Notes: a model not told the origin generated them from the letters alone. 6,671 bases of DNA from Oscillospiraceae bacterium (GCA_017558545.1 JAFYUG010000053.1:1-6671), one strand, 5' to 3'. Positions 1 through 6,253 are shown, numbered from the stretch's first letter. Translations and numbers: made by a program.

Positions 1-1
1 C

Positions 2-892
2 GCCGCCGGCAAGGGCTACGGCAAGCATAAGCAGGAGACCCTGCGCATAGGTGCCGATGCTCTCCCCGGCATCCCCAAGGACACCACCGACCGCAACCGC
101 ACCAGCCCCTTCGCCTTCACCGGCAACAAGTTTGAGTTCCGCTCCCTTGGCTCCAGCATGTCCGCTTCCGACTGCAACACCATTTTGAACACCACCGTTG
201 CAGAGTCCTTCCGCGTATTTGCCGACATTTTGGAAAAGGCAGAAGATTTCAACACCGCCCTGCAGGAGCTTATCGGACAGACCATGCGCCGCCACGGCAG
301 AATTATCTTCTCCGGCAACGGCTACTCCTCCGACTGGGTTGAAGAAGCCGCCAACCGCGGTCTCAGCAACTATCCCTCCTCCGCAGAGGCCATCCCCCAC
401 GCCCTTGACAAGAAGAATGTTGAGCTGCTGGAGCGCCACGGCGTTCTCAGCCGCACCGAGGTTGCCGCCGTTGTTGAAATTTTGCTTGAAAACTACTGCA
501 AGCAGATTAACATAGAAGCCGCCGTTATGAGCGAGATGGTGCGCCGTGATATTCTCCCTGCCGTTATTGACTATGCAGGCATGATTGCCAAGACTATCAG
601 CCTCAAGGATAGCATCAGCGGCTACCACAAGTTCTCCCACCGCACCGAAAGCGAGCTGCTGGACAAGGTCTCCTCTCTTTGCGACACTCTTTATGACCGC
701 TGCGAAAAGCTGGATGGCGCAAGAGAAAAGACCGCTTCCATTGAGGATATGGCTCGACGCGCCCTTAGCTACAGAGAGAGTGTTCTTCCTGCCATGAGCC
801 TGGTGCGCGAAAGCTCCGACGCTTTGGAGACCATAGTAAGCAAGCAGGCATGGCCCTATCCCAGCTACGGCAGCCTTATTTACAGAGTTTGA
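2..892 (+). CDS. glnN: Type III glutamine synthetase, C-terminal part (5' end outside window)
   Basis: Glutamine synthetase joins ammonia to glutamate using ATP; the type III (GlnN) form is a large cytoplasmic enzyme of roughly 700 residues common in Bacteroidota, cyanobacteria and Clostridia. The frame is open from the left edge and gives 296 residues before a TGA stop. The diagnostic block TDRNRTSPFAFTGNKFEFR is at fragment residues 29-47; by analogy with other glutamine synthetases the Glu and Arg of KFEFR are the metal-binding and substrate-binding residues. The rest matches the helical C-terminal region of the type III enzymes and ends in SLIYRV. Codon use is rich in C-ending codons, with no frameshift. 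The next gene starts 21 bases later with no terminator between, so the two are probably co-transcribed. The promoter and any nitrogen-responsive control lie to the left of the window. Family assignment is very secure; only the N-terminal half is unseen. Confidence 0.95.
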   Translation, partial: AAGKGYGKHKQETLRIGADALPGIPKDTTDRNRTSPFAFTGNKFEFRSLGSSMSASDCNTILNTTVAESFRVFADILEKAEDFNTALQELIGQTMRRHGRIIFSGNGYSSDWVEEAANRGLSNYPSSAEAIPHALDKKNVELLERHGVLSRTEVAAVVEILLENYCKQINIEAAVMSEMVRRDILPAVIDYAGMIAKTISLKDSISGYHKFSHRTESELLDKVSSLCDTLYDRCEKLDGAREKTASIEDMARRALSYRESVLPAMSLVRESSDALETIVSKQAWPYPSYGSLIYRV

Positions 893-913
893 TTTTCCGA
901 GGTTATTTAGTAA

Positions 914-1438
914 ATGAACATTCTCATAGGTAATATATTTGCCTTTGCAGGCTGCGGCATCATGGTGCTTGTTGGCCTGATAAAACAGAAAAAGCGCATA
1001 CTGGCTGTTCAGTGTGTGCAGTTCGTCCTTCAGGGCGCAGCCAACTTCATTTTGGGCGGCATGAGCGGCGTTGTTGCCAACGTTGTAAGCCTGATTCGAA
1101 ATTTGGCCTGCTTCAAATTCAAAAACACCGTTTGGCTGAAGCTCTTTTTCATAGTCTTGCAGGTGGTGCTCTCCCTTCCCTCTTTGAAGAACGGTTTTAT
1201 TAACTATCTGCCCCTTTTGGCCGGTGTACTCTTCACATGGTTTCTTGACCTTGAAAACGAAGTGCATCTCAAGATAGTTATTCTCATAACTCAGGTTATG
1301 TGGCTTTATTATGACTTCATCCACTATAACTATGTGGCAGTTGCATTTGATAGCTTCACCATGGTTTCCACCACCATTGGTATTTTCCTTATCCTGAGAG
1401 ACAGAAAGAAGAAAATGATGCAAATTGTTCTTGATTAG
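914..1438 (+). CDS. YgjV-like multi-spanning inner membrane protein
   Basis: This is a 174-residue, strongly hydrophobic protein with about six predicted membrane segments, roughly residues 4-22, 29-48, 50-66, 73-90, 95-111 and 119-160 (the last likely two helices). Short basic loops (KQKKR at 24-28, RDRKKK at 162-167) suggest positive-inside topology. Size, the glycine/alanine-containing early helices and the basic tail resemble the YgjV family of bacterial inner membrane proteins, whose biochemical role is unknown. The start ATG has a weak, slightly distant Shine-Dalgarno (GAGGT at 899-903, 10 bases away). It sits directly behind glnN and is followed by a strong terminator, so it probably shares the glnN transcript. 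A role in ammonium or amino acid transport would be a guess from position only. Family assignment is moderate; being a real membrane protein gene is near certain. Confidence 0.85.
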   Translation: MNILIGNIFAFAGCGIMVLVGLIKQKKRILAVQCVQFVLQGAANFILGGMSGVVANVVSLIRNLACFKFKNTVWLKLFFIVLQVVLSLPSLKNGFINYLPLLAGVLFTWFLDLENEVHLKIVILITQVMWLYYDFIHYNYVAVAFDSFTMVSTTIGIFLILRDRKKKMMQIVLD

Positions 1439-1487
1439 TTCATTTTTTCTTCACTATGCCTTCATAATTAATTGCTAGTATAAGGGT

Positions 1488-1589
1488 GCAGGAAGTAATA
1501 GACCAATACTTTCCACCTCCTCTCTTCTTTTTCTTTTCTTTCTAATCAAACAACGGAAAAAGCCTGACATCTCGGTGTCAGGCTTTTTT
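1488..1589 (+). ncRNA. Possible 3'UTR-derived small RNA with anti-Shine-Dalgarno-like tract
   Basis: Between the YgjV-like gene and the terminator lies a small-RNA-like arrangement. A hairpin (GGAAGTA at 1491-1497 pairing with TACTTTCC at 1507-1514, one bulged T) is followed by a 28-base all-pyrimidine tract (1516-1543) that begins CCTCCT, with CACCTCCT at 1514-1521 identical to the anti-Shine-Dalgarno end of 16S rRNA, and then the intrinsic terminator. An extended -10-like element (TGC then TAGTAT, 1473-1481) lies just upstream but has no convincing -35, so processing from the glnN-ygjV transcript is as likely as a separate promoter. The start coordinate is a guess from that element. It may equally be an ordinary 3' untranslated region. 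Confidence 0.2.
1557..1589. terminator. Bidirectional intrinsic terminator between convergent genes
   Basis: A perfect 8-bp stem, GCCTGACA (1562-1569) with TGTCAGGC (1576-1583), closes a 6-base loop (TCTCGG). It is flanked by AAAAA on the left and TTTTTT on the right, which extend the stem and supply a U-tract for transcripts of either strand. It lies 118 bases after the stop of the YgjV-like gene on the plus strand and 26 bases beyond the stop of the PH-domain gene on the minus strand, so it probably ends both transcription units. Confidence 0.93.
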
Positions 1590-1615
1590 CACATTTAATT
1601 ATGTTAACTTATTTT

Positions 1616-2011
1616 TTAGAGTTCGTCCGCTGTTTCGGCGTCCTCATCGTCGTAGTTATTTTCGTCCACAGCAATATTCTCGCGGTTAAATACACGGTTT
1701 GCGTGGCGCTGCTGCTCGATGAGCTCGCTGAGGAGTTCCTTGGTTTGGCGGGGGCGTTTGATATGCTTTATCTCAAACTTTTTCATAGTCTCGTCGGAGG
1801 AATGGCAGACTATGGTGCCTATGCCCAAAATGCGCTGGCCTAAGCTGCGCTTGAGGGTAATATCAATAATGCGGTAAAGGCGCACCTCATCCTCGGTGAT
1901 ATTGAGGAAGCCTGTGCGGATATAGAGGCATTTTTCTCCAAGAATATACTTGGTGAAGCTTATGGGGAGTCCCAAAAAAGGTCTTTTTCTATCTTGCCAG
2001 AGTATTTCCAT
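1616..2011 (-). CDS. Bacterial PH (pleckstrin homology-like) domain protein
   Basis: This 131-residue soluble protein has no signal peptide or membrane segment. Residues about 15-100 fit a bacterial PH domain of the YdbS/YdbT type: a beta-rich stretch (KYILGEKCLYIRTGFLN, 21-37), then EVRLYRIIDITLKRSLGQRI (42-61), which carries the typical Tyr-Arg-Ile-x-Asp pattern before a short Gln-Arg helix, followed by a GIGTI strand (63-67) and a final amphipathic helix (87-102). The tail (113-131) is acidic and probably disordered. In this family the domain usually occurs in small proteins or linked to membrane helices; the ligand and role are unknown. The start is firm: AAAGGAGC (2026-2019 on the minus strand) is 7 bases before the ATG. 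A dedicated promoter lies upstream, and readthrough from the oxidoreductase gene 57 bases away is possible. Nothing links its function to that neighbour. Confidence 0.85.
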   Translation of the reverse strand: MEILWQDRKRPFLGLPISFTKYILGEKCLYIRTGFLNITEDEVRLYRIIDITLKRSLGQRILGIGTIVCHSSDETMKKFEIKHIKRPRQTKELLSELIEQQRHANRVFNRENIAVDENNYDDEDAETADEL

Positions 2012-2043
2012 TTTTTCTGCTCCTTTCCCTTGATTATATTAAG

Positions 2044-2072
2044 ATTTTAGCATAAAAATGCGATCTTGTCAT
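2044..2072 (-). promoter_or_regulatory. Sigma-A-type promoter of the PH-domain gene
   Basis: Read on the minus strand: -35 ATGACA (2072-2067, 5 of 6 consensus bases), a 17-base spacer, and an extended -10, TGC followed by TAAAAT (-10 at 2049-2044, 5 of 6). Predicted transcription start is near 2037, giving a leader of about 25 bases that contains the AAAGGAGC ribosome binding site. The -35 overlaps the TGA stop of the oxidoreductase gene. A 12-base inverted repeat (GCAT, 4-base loop, ATGC; 2050-2061) falls in the spacer. A perfect TATAAT at 2038-2033 also exists but would start transcription inside the ribosome binding site. Confidence 0.6.
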
Positions 2073-4303
2073 TGTTTTTCTGCAGCTAAAATAACTTCAA
2101 CGAGGTTTGTATGCTGGCCGTTGCCCCTTGCGTAGGGTGTGGGGCGCAGACTGGTGAGAACATTTATATTGCCGCCGCGGTCGCATCCATTTTTGTCGGG
2201 AGCATACCAGGCCCCTTGGGACATAGCCGTTACGCCTTCCATTATATCTTCTGTCACATAGGCAGAAAGGATGATTTCTCCCCTATCGTTGAAGACTTTC
2301 ACCATATCTCCCTGAGAAATGCCCCTGCATTCAGCATCCTTGGGATTTATCCATATTCTCCTTGGCTCTATGGCCTCAAGGGAGGGGTTATTATCATGGA
2401 TGCTGTGGCCGCGGCGCATTGTATGAAAACCAATAAGCTGCAAGGGCCATTTTTCACGAAGAGCATCACTATATCCTTCTATGGGCTCAACATAGCGTGG
2501 TATGGCCGGGAAGAAGTCCTTGTAATTATTTATGTAAACCTTATTGGAGAAAATCTCTATCTTGCCGGAGGGGGTATTGAAGGGATGATTTTCTATGTCT
2601 GAGCACTCTTTTTCAAAGGCTATAAATCTTTTATTATTCTTATAGCAGAATATGCCGCCCTTGGAAAACTCCTCGTATTCCGGAAGCTCTCTTTCACGGG
2701 TGCGGAGATCATCATAGATATATCGAAGCCAGTCTTCCGAGGATTTACCTTGACTGAAAGCTTCTCCGTATCCCAACTTTTCCGCCACTTCACAAAGCCA
2801 ATCATACTCAAAGCGGCTTTCACCCATGGGCTCCACTATCTTTTTGGCATAGCCCAAAAAATCACCGTACTGCCAGGGCATGGCTATATTATCCTGCTCC
2901 AAGGGAGAAACAGCGGGCAGCAAAACATCTGCAAATTTGGCGCTGGCGGTCATGAAAAGGTCGGAGCAAAGAATGAATTCGCATTTTGAGGTATCCTTCA
3001 GGATTTCGGCGGTGCGGTTAATATCTCCGTGCTGATTAATAAGGCAGTTGCCGCCCAAATTTATAATCATCTTTACATCGCTGGGGAGCTTATCTCCCCC
3101 TTCAACTCCGTCCAGCGAGGTCATCTCATGACCGTTTACCACGGCCTGAGTCCAAGTATAGGCTGCAATGGACATGGAGAAGGGATTTTCAACTTTGGGG
3201 AAAGTTGGGTTTTCATGACTTCTGACAAAGGCGTTTCCGCAGGACCAGCCACCCCATACACCCACATTTCCCGTCATGCAGGCAAGGAGTATGCCTCCGC
3301 GGACACCCTGCTCACCGTAGGAATGGCGCTGAGCGCCCAAGCCCTGAATAAGGGCAGCAGGCTTTGCCGTGGCATAGCGGCGGGCAAGGGAGATTATAGT
3401 CTCGGCGCTGACACCGCAAATTTCCGCAGCCCACCGGGGAGTTTTTGGGCAGGCGTCATTTTCTCCGAGGAGATAGCTAAGATAGCTTTCCGAGCCATCT
3501 ATGCCCTCAGGCATATGCTCAGAATCAAAACCTATGCAGCATTTATCAAGGAACTTTTGATTATGTAAACCTTCCGTGTAGATGACATATGCCATGGCAT
3601 CCAGCATGGCGGCATCGGTGGCGGGGCGGATGGGAATCCATTCCGCTCCCAGTTTTTCCACGGTGGGACTGCGGCGAGGATCCACCACAACTATGGGTAT
3701 TCCCTTATCCCTTGCCTTTTGGAGATAATCCATGGTGGCGCAGTCAAAGCGGCTATCGGCGGGATTATGACCCCAAAGGATGATGAGCTTGCTCTCCAGC
3801 CAGCTTTCAAGGCTGTTGCCGCTATAAGGAGTCCCCATCATAAGTTCTGTGGCCTTAGTCATGCAGGCGGAGGAATAGGAGTTATAGCGTCCCAAATAAC
3901 CTCCATCCAATGCCAAAAGCCTTCTCGCAAGACCGGGGCCGTTTATTACACCGCACATTCCTGTGGCGTAGTTCACATATCGTGAGCCGACGCCGTAAGC
4001 ATCTCTTATACGCACCCACTCTTTTGCGATAATGTCTATGGCCTCCTGCCACGAGGCGCGGCGAAAGCGGCCTTCTCCGCGCTCACCAACGCGAATCATG
4101 GGGTATAAAATTCTGTCGCTGCCTAAAAAAGTTTCATGGCATTTAAGCCCCTTGGGGCAGGCGGCGAGATTAATAAGCGCTCTTTCCTCGGCGCTTTGGG
4201 TGGACATTTTTACTATTTTTCCGTGACGGACATGGGCGCGCAGAAGGCAGCGGCCTCCGCAGTTATTAAGCCCCGTAGTTTCTATTATCTTTTCTTCGGC
4301 CAT
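2069..4303 (-). CDS. Molybdopterin-dependent oxidoreductase, DMSO reductase family catalytic subunit (DmsA-like)
   Basis: This 744-residue protein has the full domain order of DMSO-reductase-family catalytic subunits. An N-terminal FeS region (residues 10-55) carries NNCGGRC and, 29 residues on, a third Cys in AACPKG (Cys15, Cys19, Cys49). The molybdopterin core includes SYSSAC (142-147; Ser144 aligns with the Mo-ligand serine of DmsA), WGHNPADSR (177-185), DPRRSP (208-213) and GLGAQRHSYGEQ (321-332). The C-terminal cofactor-binding domain includes PSGKIEIFS (578-586) and the block RGGNINVLTSLRPTP (709-723), very close to E. coli DmsA. By family it would reduce an S-oxide, N-oxide or related oxo compound, or run the reverse; the substrate cannot be read. 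Oddities: the first FeS cysteine is Gly11, there is no Tat signal, and no FeS or anchor subunit lies beside it. Start: ATG at 4303 is preceded by GGTGA with 5-base spacing and begins just before the FeS region; an in-frame ATG at 4345 would add a basic 14-residue extension. Confidence 0.93.
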   Translation of the reverse strand: MAEEKIIETTGLNNCGGRCLLRAHVRHGKIVKMSTQSAEERALINLAACPKGLKCHETFLGSDRILYPMIRVGERGEGRFRRASWQEAIDIIAKEWVRIRDAYGVGSRYVNYATGMCGVINGPGLARRLLALDGGYLGRYNSYSSACMTKATELMMGTPYSGNSLESWLESKLIILWGHNPADSRFDCATMDYLQKARDKGIPIVVVDPRRSPTVEKLGAEWIPIRPATDAAMLDAMAYVIYTEGLHNQKFLDKCCIGFDSEHMPEGIDGSESYLSYLLGENDACPKTPRWAAEICGVSAETIISLARRYATAKPAALIQGLGAQRHSYGEQGVRGGILLACMTGNVGVWGGWSCGNAFVRSHENPTFPKVENPFSMSIAAYTWTQAVVNGHEMTSLDGVEGGDKLPSDVKMIINLGGNCLINQHGDINRTAEILKDTSKCEFILCSDLFMTASAKFADVLLPAVSPLEQDNIAMPWQYGDFLGYAKKIVEPMGESRFEYDWLCEVAEKLGYGEAFSQGKSSEDWLRYIYDDLRTRERELPEYEEFSKGGIFCYKNNKRFIAFEKECSDIENHPFNTPSGKIEIFSNKVYINNYKDFFPAIPRYVEPIEGYSDALREKWPLQLIGFHTMRRGHSIHDNNPSLEAIEPRRIWINPKDAECRGISQGDMVKVFNDRGEIILSAYVTEDIMEGVTAMSQGAWYAPDKNGCDRGGNINVLTSLRPTPYARGNGQHTNLVEVILAAEKQ

Positions 4304-4348
4304 TCTTTTCACCACGCAATAAGCTCTTTTTCTTGAATATATCATAAC

Positions 4349-4387
4349 TTATCCATCAAGAAAACAGAAGAAAACAAATTTCCTCAT
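4349..4387 (-). CDS. Possible 12-residue leader peptide upstream of the oxidoreductase
   Basis: The frame encodes MRKFVFFCFLDG followed by TAA. It has the strongest Shine-Dalgarno of this region (GGGAGGA, 4397-4391) but only 4 bases between GGAGG and ATG. It lies in the same frame as the oxidoreductase, and its stop is separated by one codon from the in-frame ATG at 4345, an arrangement that would allow reinitiation. Four of twelve residues are Phe, but no attenuator hairpin or terminator follows, so amino-acid-sensing attenuation is not supported. It could also be a chance frame, or the remains of an older N-terminus cut off by a stop codon. Confidence 0.3.
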   Translation of the reverse strand: MRKFVFFCFLDG

Positions 4388-4389
4388 AA

Positions 4390-4397
4390 TTCCTCCC
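4390..4397 (-). promoter_or_regulatory. Strong ribosome binding site before the 12-codon leader frame
   Basis: On the minus strand this reads GGGAGGAA, a near-ideal Shine-Dalgarno. The only start codon in reach is the ATG at 4387, which opens the 12-codon frame. Neither ATG of the oxidoreductase (4345 or 4303) has a comparable site, so ribosomes probably load here first. Confidence 0.5.
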
Positions 4398-4402
4398 AAG
4401 CC

Positions 4403-4431
4403 TTGCCTATTTATATATAAAGTGTTAAAAT
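4403..4431 (+). promoter_or_regulatory. Sigma-A-type promoter of the serine hydrolase operon
   Basis: Plus strand: -35 TTGCCT (4403-4408, 4 of 6), a 17-base spacer, and an extended -10, TGT then TAAAAT (-10 at 4426-4431, 5 of 6). Predicted start is near 4438. That would leave the ATG at 4442 almost leaderless and without a ribosome binding site, which supports the downstream GTG (4466) as the real start. The promoter overlaps the minus-strand promoter base for base in its core. Confidence 0.55.
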
Positions 4432-4438
4432 AATCCAA
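4410..4438 (-). promoter_or_regulatory. Candidate promoter of the oxidoreductase gene
   Basis: Minus strand: -10 TATAAA (4415-4410, 5 of 6), a 17-base spacer, and a weak -35 TTGGAT (4438-4433, 3 of 6). The predicted start near 4403 is just ahead of the strong ribosome binding site at 4397. The -10 is half of a perfect 12-base palindrome, TTTATATATAAA (4410-4421). The region is AT-rich, so the exact hexamers are uncertain. Confidence 0.3.
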
Positions 4439-4453
4439 ACTATGCTCTTTTTT

Positions 4454-4459
4454 GGAGGA
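4454..4459 (+). promoter_or_regulatory. Ribosome binding site fixing the GTG start of the serine hydrolase
   Basis: GGAGGA lies 6 bases before the GTG at 4466 and inside the reading frame of the upstream ATG (4442). It therefore selects the GTG, whose product begins MKRFFCVLL, a normal signal peptide start, rather than the ATG, which would add eight residues before the signal peptide. Confidence 0.85.
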
Positions 4460-4465
4460 ACAGGT

Positions 4466-6253
4466 GTGAAAAGATTTTTCTGCGTTTTGCTGACGCTTAT
4501 TATTTTGCTCGGCTGCTCAAGTATTGCCATGGCATCTGTGGTCTCGGACACAGACCTTGTCCATGTGGATTATCCCAGCACTGATTCAGACATTCCCGTA
4601 TTAATAGCCCCCGCCCCCGAACTCACCGACTATGAGAGCAACGATAACAGCTGGGATGCCCTTATGGAAGAGTTCATGACCGCCAACAGGATAAACCCCG
4701 ACACGGTCACCTTCGGCTACTACAACACTGTTACCGGCGAGGAGCATTATTTCAACGGCGATAAGCGCATGACCGCCGCCAGCGTTAACAAAATGCCCCT
4801 GAATATGTACTACGCCGAAAAGCTCTATAACGGCGAAATAACTTGGGAGACAAAATTTAACGGCGTTGCCTATAAGCTGGGTCAGGAATACAGCATCCGT
4901 TATTCCAACAATGACTATACCAACGCTCTTATAGCTGCCATAGGAAGATATCCCGACTACCGCAAGGCAATTTTGCCCTATATCGGCCTTGAAGAGGCGG
5001 ACGTTGAGTATGCCTATCTCACCGTTAACCAGTTCACCGCAGAGCAGATAATGTATTGCCTGAAGCTTCTCCACTCCGACCCCGAGCGCTATCCCGGCGT
5101 TATCGATAATATGCTCCTTGCCACCCCCGGCGAGTATTTCGAGCAGCAGGTTACGGACTATGAAATTGCCCAAAAGTATGGCTGGTATAACGAAGAAGGC
5201 CATAACTACATAAACTGCGTGGGTATTGTTGAAACTGAAGAGCCCATACTTCTCGCCGTTTTCTCCGATAACTGCGGCATGGGCAAATATCTCCTCGGAG
5301 AATACTGCGCCCTCATGGTTAAGTACACCGAAGAGAGCATAGCCTTCCGCAAGGCAGAGGCTGAAAAGAAGGCCGAGGAAGAGGCCGCAGCAGCGGAAAC
5401 TCCCGCTCCCGAAGTTAGCGAAGAGCCCCAGCCCACTCCCGACGCCATCATCCCTCCCGAGGACATCGAAGAGCAGCCCAAAGAGCGCAGTTCCGAAGAG
5501 GAAAACACCATACGCACAGTTGGCTGCATAATTGCCTGCGCCATACTGGCCGGCGCAATCGGTCTTATTTTCAGAAAGAAGAATGCACCCGCTGATAGCG
5601 ATGCTCGCCCCGGAGCTTTGAGAACTATTGCCTTCCTCCTTCTCAGCCTCGCAGCCATTGCCGCAATTATTGCCACTATCGTGGTATGCTCCCGCGGACT
5701 TGAGGCAAGACCTCACATTATGGACGAAGGCGAAGACCCCGCCATTGTTGCAGAAGAATTCCTCGCTCTTGCCCTTGAAGGCAAGGGAGCTGAGGCGGAA
5801 GAGCTTCTACTTGGCAACAGCACTCTCGGACTTGGCGCAAAGCCCGAAGATACCATAGGCGCCATGATGTATGACGCCCTTTTGGATAGCTTCAGCTATG
5901 AGCTCAGCGGCCCTTGCCAAGAGGACAGCATAGACGCAAGCCAAGTTTTCACCGTCACCTATCTCGACCTTACCGCTATCACCTCCCAGCAGAAGGAAGC
6001 CACCACCGCCCGCCTTGAAGAGTATGTTAACGAAGCAGATAAGCTTCAGGATGTATTCGCCGAGGATGGCGGCTATCTCCCCGAGCTGGCTATGGCAGCA
6101 CTGGAAGAAGTCACCGAAGAGCTTCTTGCCCGCGCTGAGGACTACTATGTTCAGACAGAGCTTGAACTGCACCTGCGTTACAGCAACGGAGAATGGAAGG
6201 TTATAGCCGACGGAGATCTTTTCACCATTCTTTCCGGAAACACTTCCCATTGA
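4466..6253 (+). CDS. Membrane-anchored serine hydrolase of class A beta-lactamase fold with extracellular C-terminal domain
   Basis: The 595-residue product starts at GTG. Residues 1-23 form an export signal: LLGC (14-17) could be a lipobox, while AMA before Ser24 suits signal peptidase I. Residues about 62-290 resemble the class A beta-lactamase/penicillin-binding fold: SVNK (106-109) as the S-x-x-K nucleophile motif, SNN (147-149) in place of SDN, and KYG (237-239) in place of K-T/S-G. I see no clear E-x-x-L-N omega-loop Glu, so drug hydrolysis is doubtful; a role on cell-wall peptides or as a sensor is possible. Residues 295-349 form an acidic Ala/Glu/Pro linker. Two membrane helices (351-369 and 386-408) are joined by a basic loop (RKK), which places both flanking domains outside. 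Residues 420-590 are an extracellular alpha/beta domain ending in an NTF2-like W-K-V strand (NGEWKVIADGDLF); this label is tentative. It is probably co-transcribed with the next gene, 13 bases on. Confidence 0.87.
   Translation: MKRFFCVLLTLIILLGCSSIAMASVVSDTDLVHVDYPSTDSDIPVLIAPAPELTDYESNDNSWDALMEEFMTANRINPDTVTFGYYNTVTGEEHYFNGDKRMTAASVNKMPLNMYYAEKLYNGEITWETKFNGVAYKLGQEYSIRYSNNDYTNALIAAIGRYPDYRKAILPYIGLEEADVEYAYLTVNQFTAEQIMYCLKLLHSDPERYPGVIDNMLLATPGEYFEQQVTDYEIAQKYGWYNEEGHNYINCVGIVETEEPILLAVFSDNCGMGKYLLGEYCALMVKYTEESIAFRKAEAEKKAEEEAAAAETPAPEVSEEPQPTPDAIIPPEDIEEQPKERSSEEENTIRTVGCIIACAILAGAIGLIFRKKNAPADSDARPGALRTIAFLLLSLAAIAAIIATIVVCSRGLEARPHIMDEGEDPAIVAEEFLALALEGKGAEAEELLLGNSTLGLGAKPEDTIGAMMYDALLDSFSYELSGPCQEDSIDASQVFTVTYLDLTAITSQQKEATTARLEEYVNEADKLQDVFAEDGGYLPELAMAALEEVTEELLARAEDYYVQTELELHLRYSNGEWKVIADGDLFTILSGNTSH

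Noticed and set aside
1468..1530. Possible minus-strand mini-gene behind GAGGAGGTGG
   Set aside because: The purine-rich motif looks like an excellent ribosome binding site, but the reachable starts (TTG or GTG) give frames of only 12-14 codons with no promoter or conservation evidence. It is more simply the complement of the pyrimidine tract.
2044..2066. Imperfect inverted repeat (AAGAT/ATCTT around GCAT/ATGC) after the oxidoreductase stop, considered as a terminator
   Set aside because: The stem is short, AT-rich and interrupted, and no U-tract follows on the minus strand. The bases are better explained as promoter spacer and -10.
2111..3568. Plus-strand open frames (163 and 179 codons) inside the oxidoreductase gene
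   Set aside because: They are antisense to conserved molybdoenzyme blocks, with no promoter, ribosome binding site or domain.
4349..4351. TAA between the 12-codon frame and the oxidoreductase, considered as selenocysteine recoding
   Set aside because: Selenocysteine is inserted at TGA, not TAA, and the residues on either side do not match the N-terminus of any family member I know.
4346..4440. Riboswitch or molybdenum cofactor sensing RNA before the oxidoreductase
   Set aside because: The leader is only about 60-100 bases, AT-rich, and shows no multi-helix fold or conserved core that I can recognise.
4601..5716. Long minus-strand open frame (371 codons) opposite the serine hydrolase
   Set aside because: Glycine/valine/leucine-rich translation with no recognisable domain, no ribosome binding site, and fully antisense to a gene with clear motifs. 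It is a by-product of the coding bias of the hydrolase.
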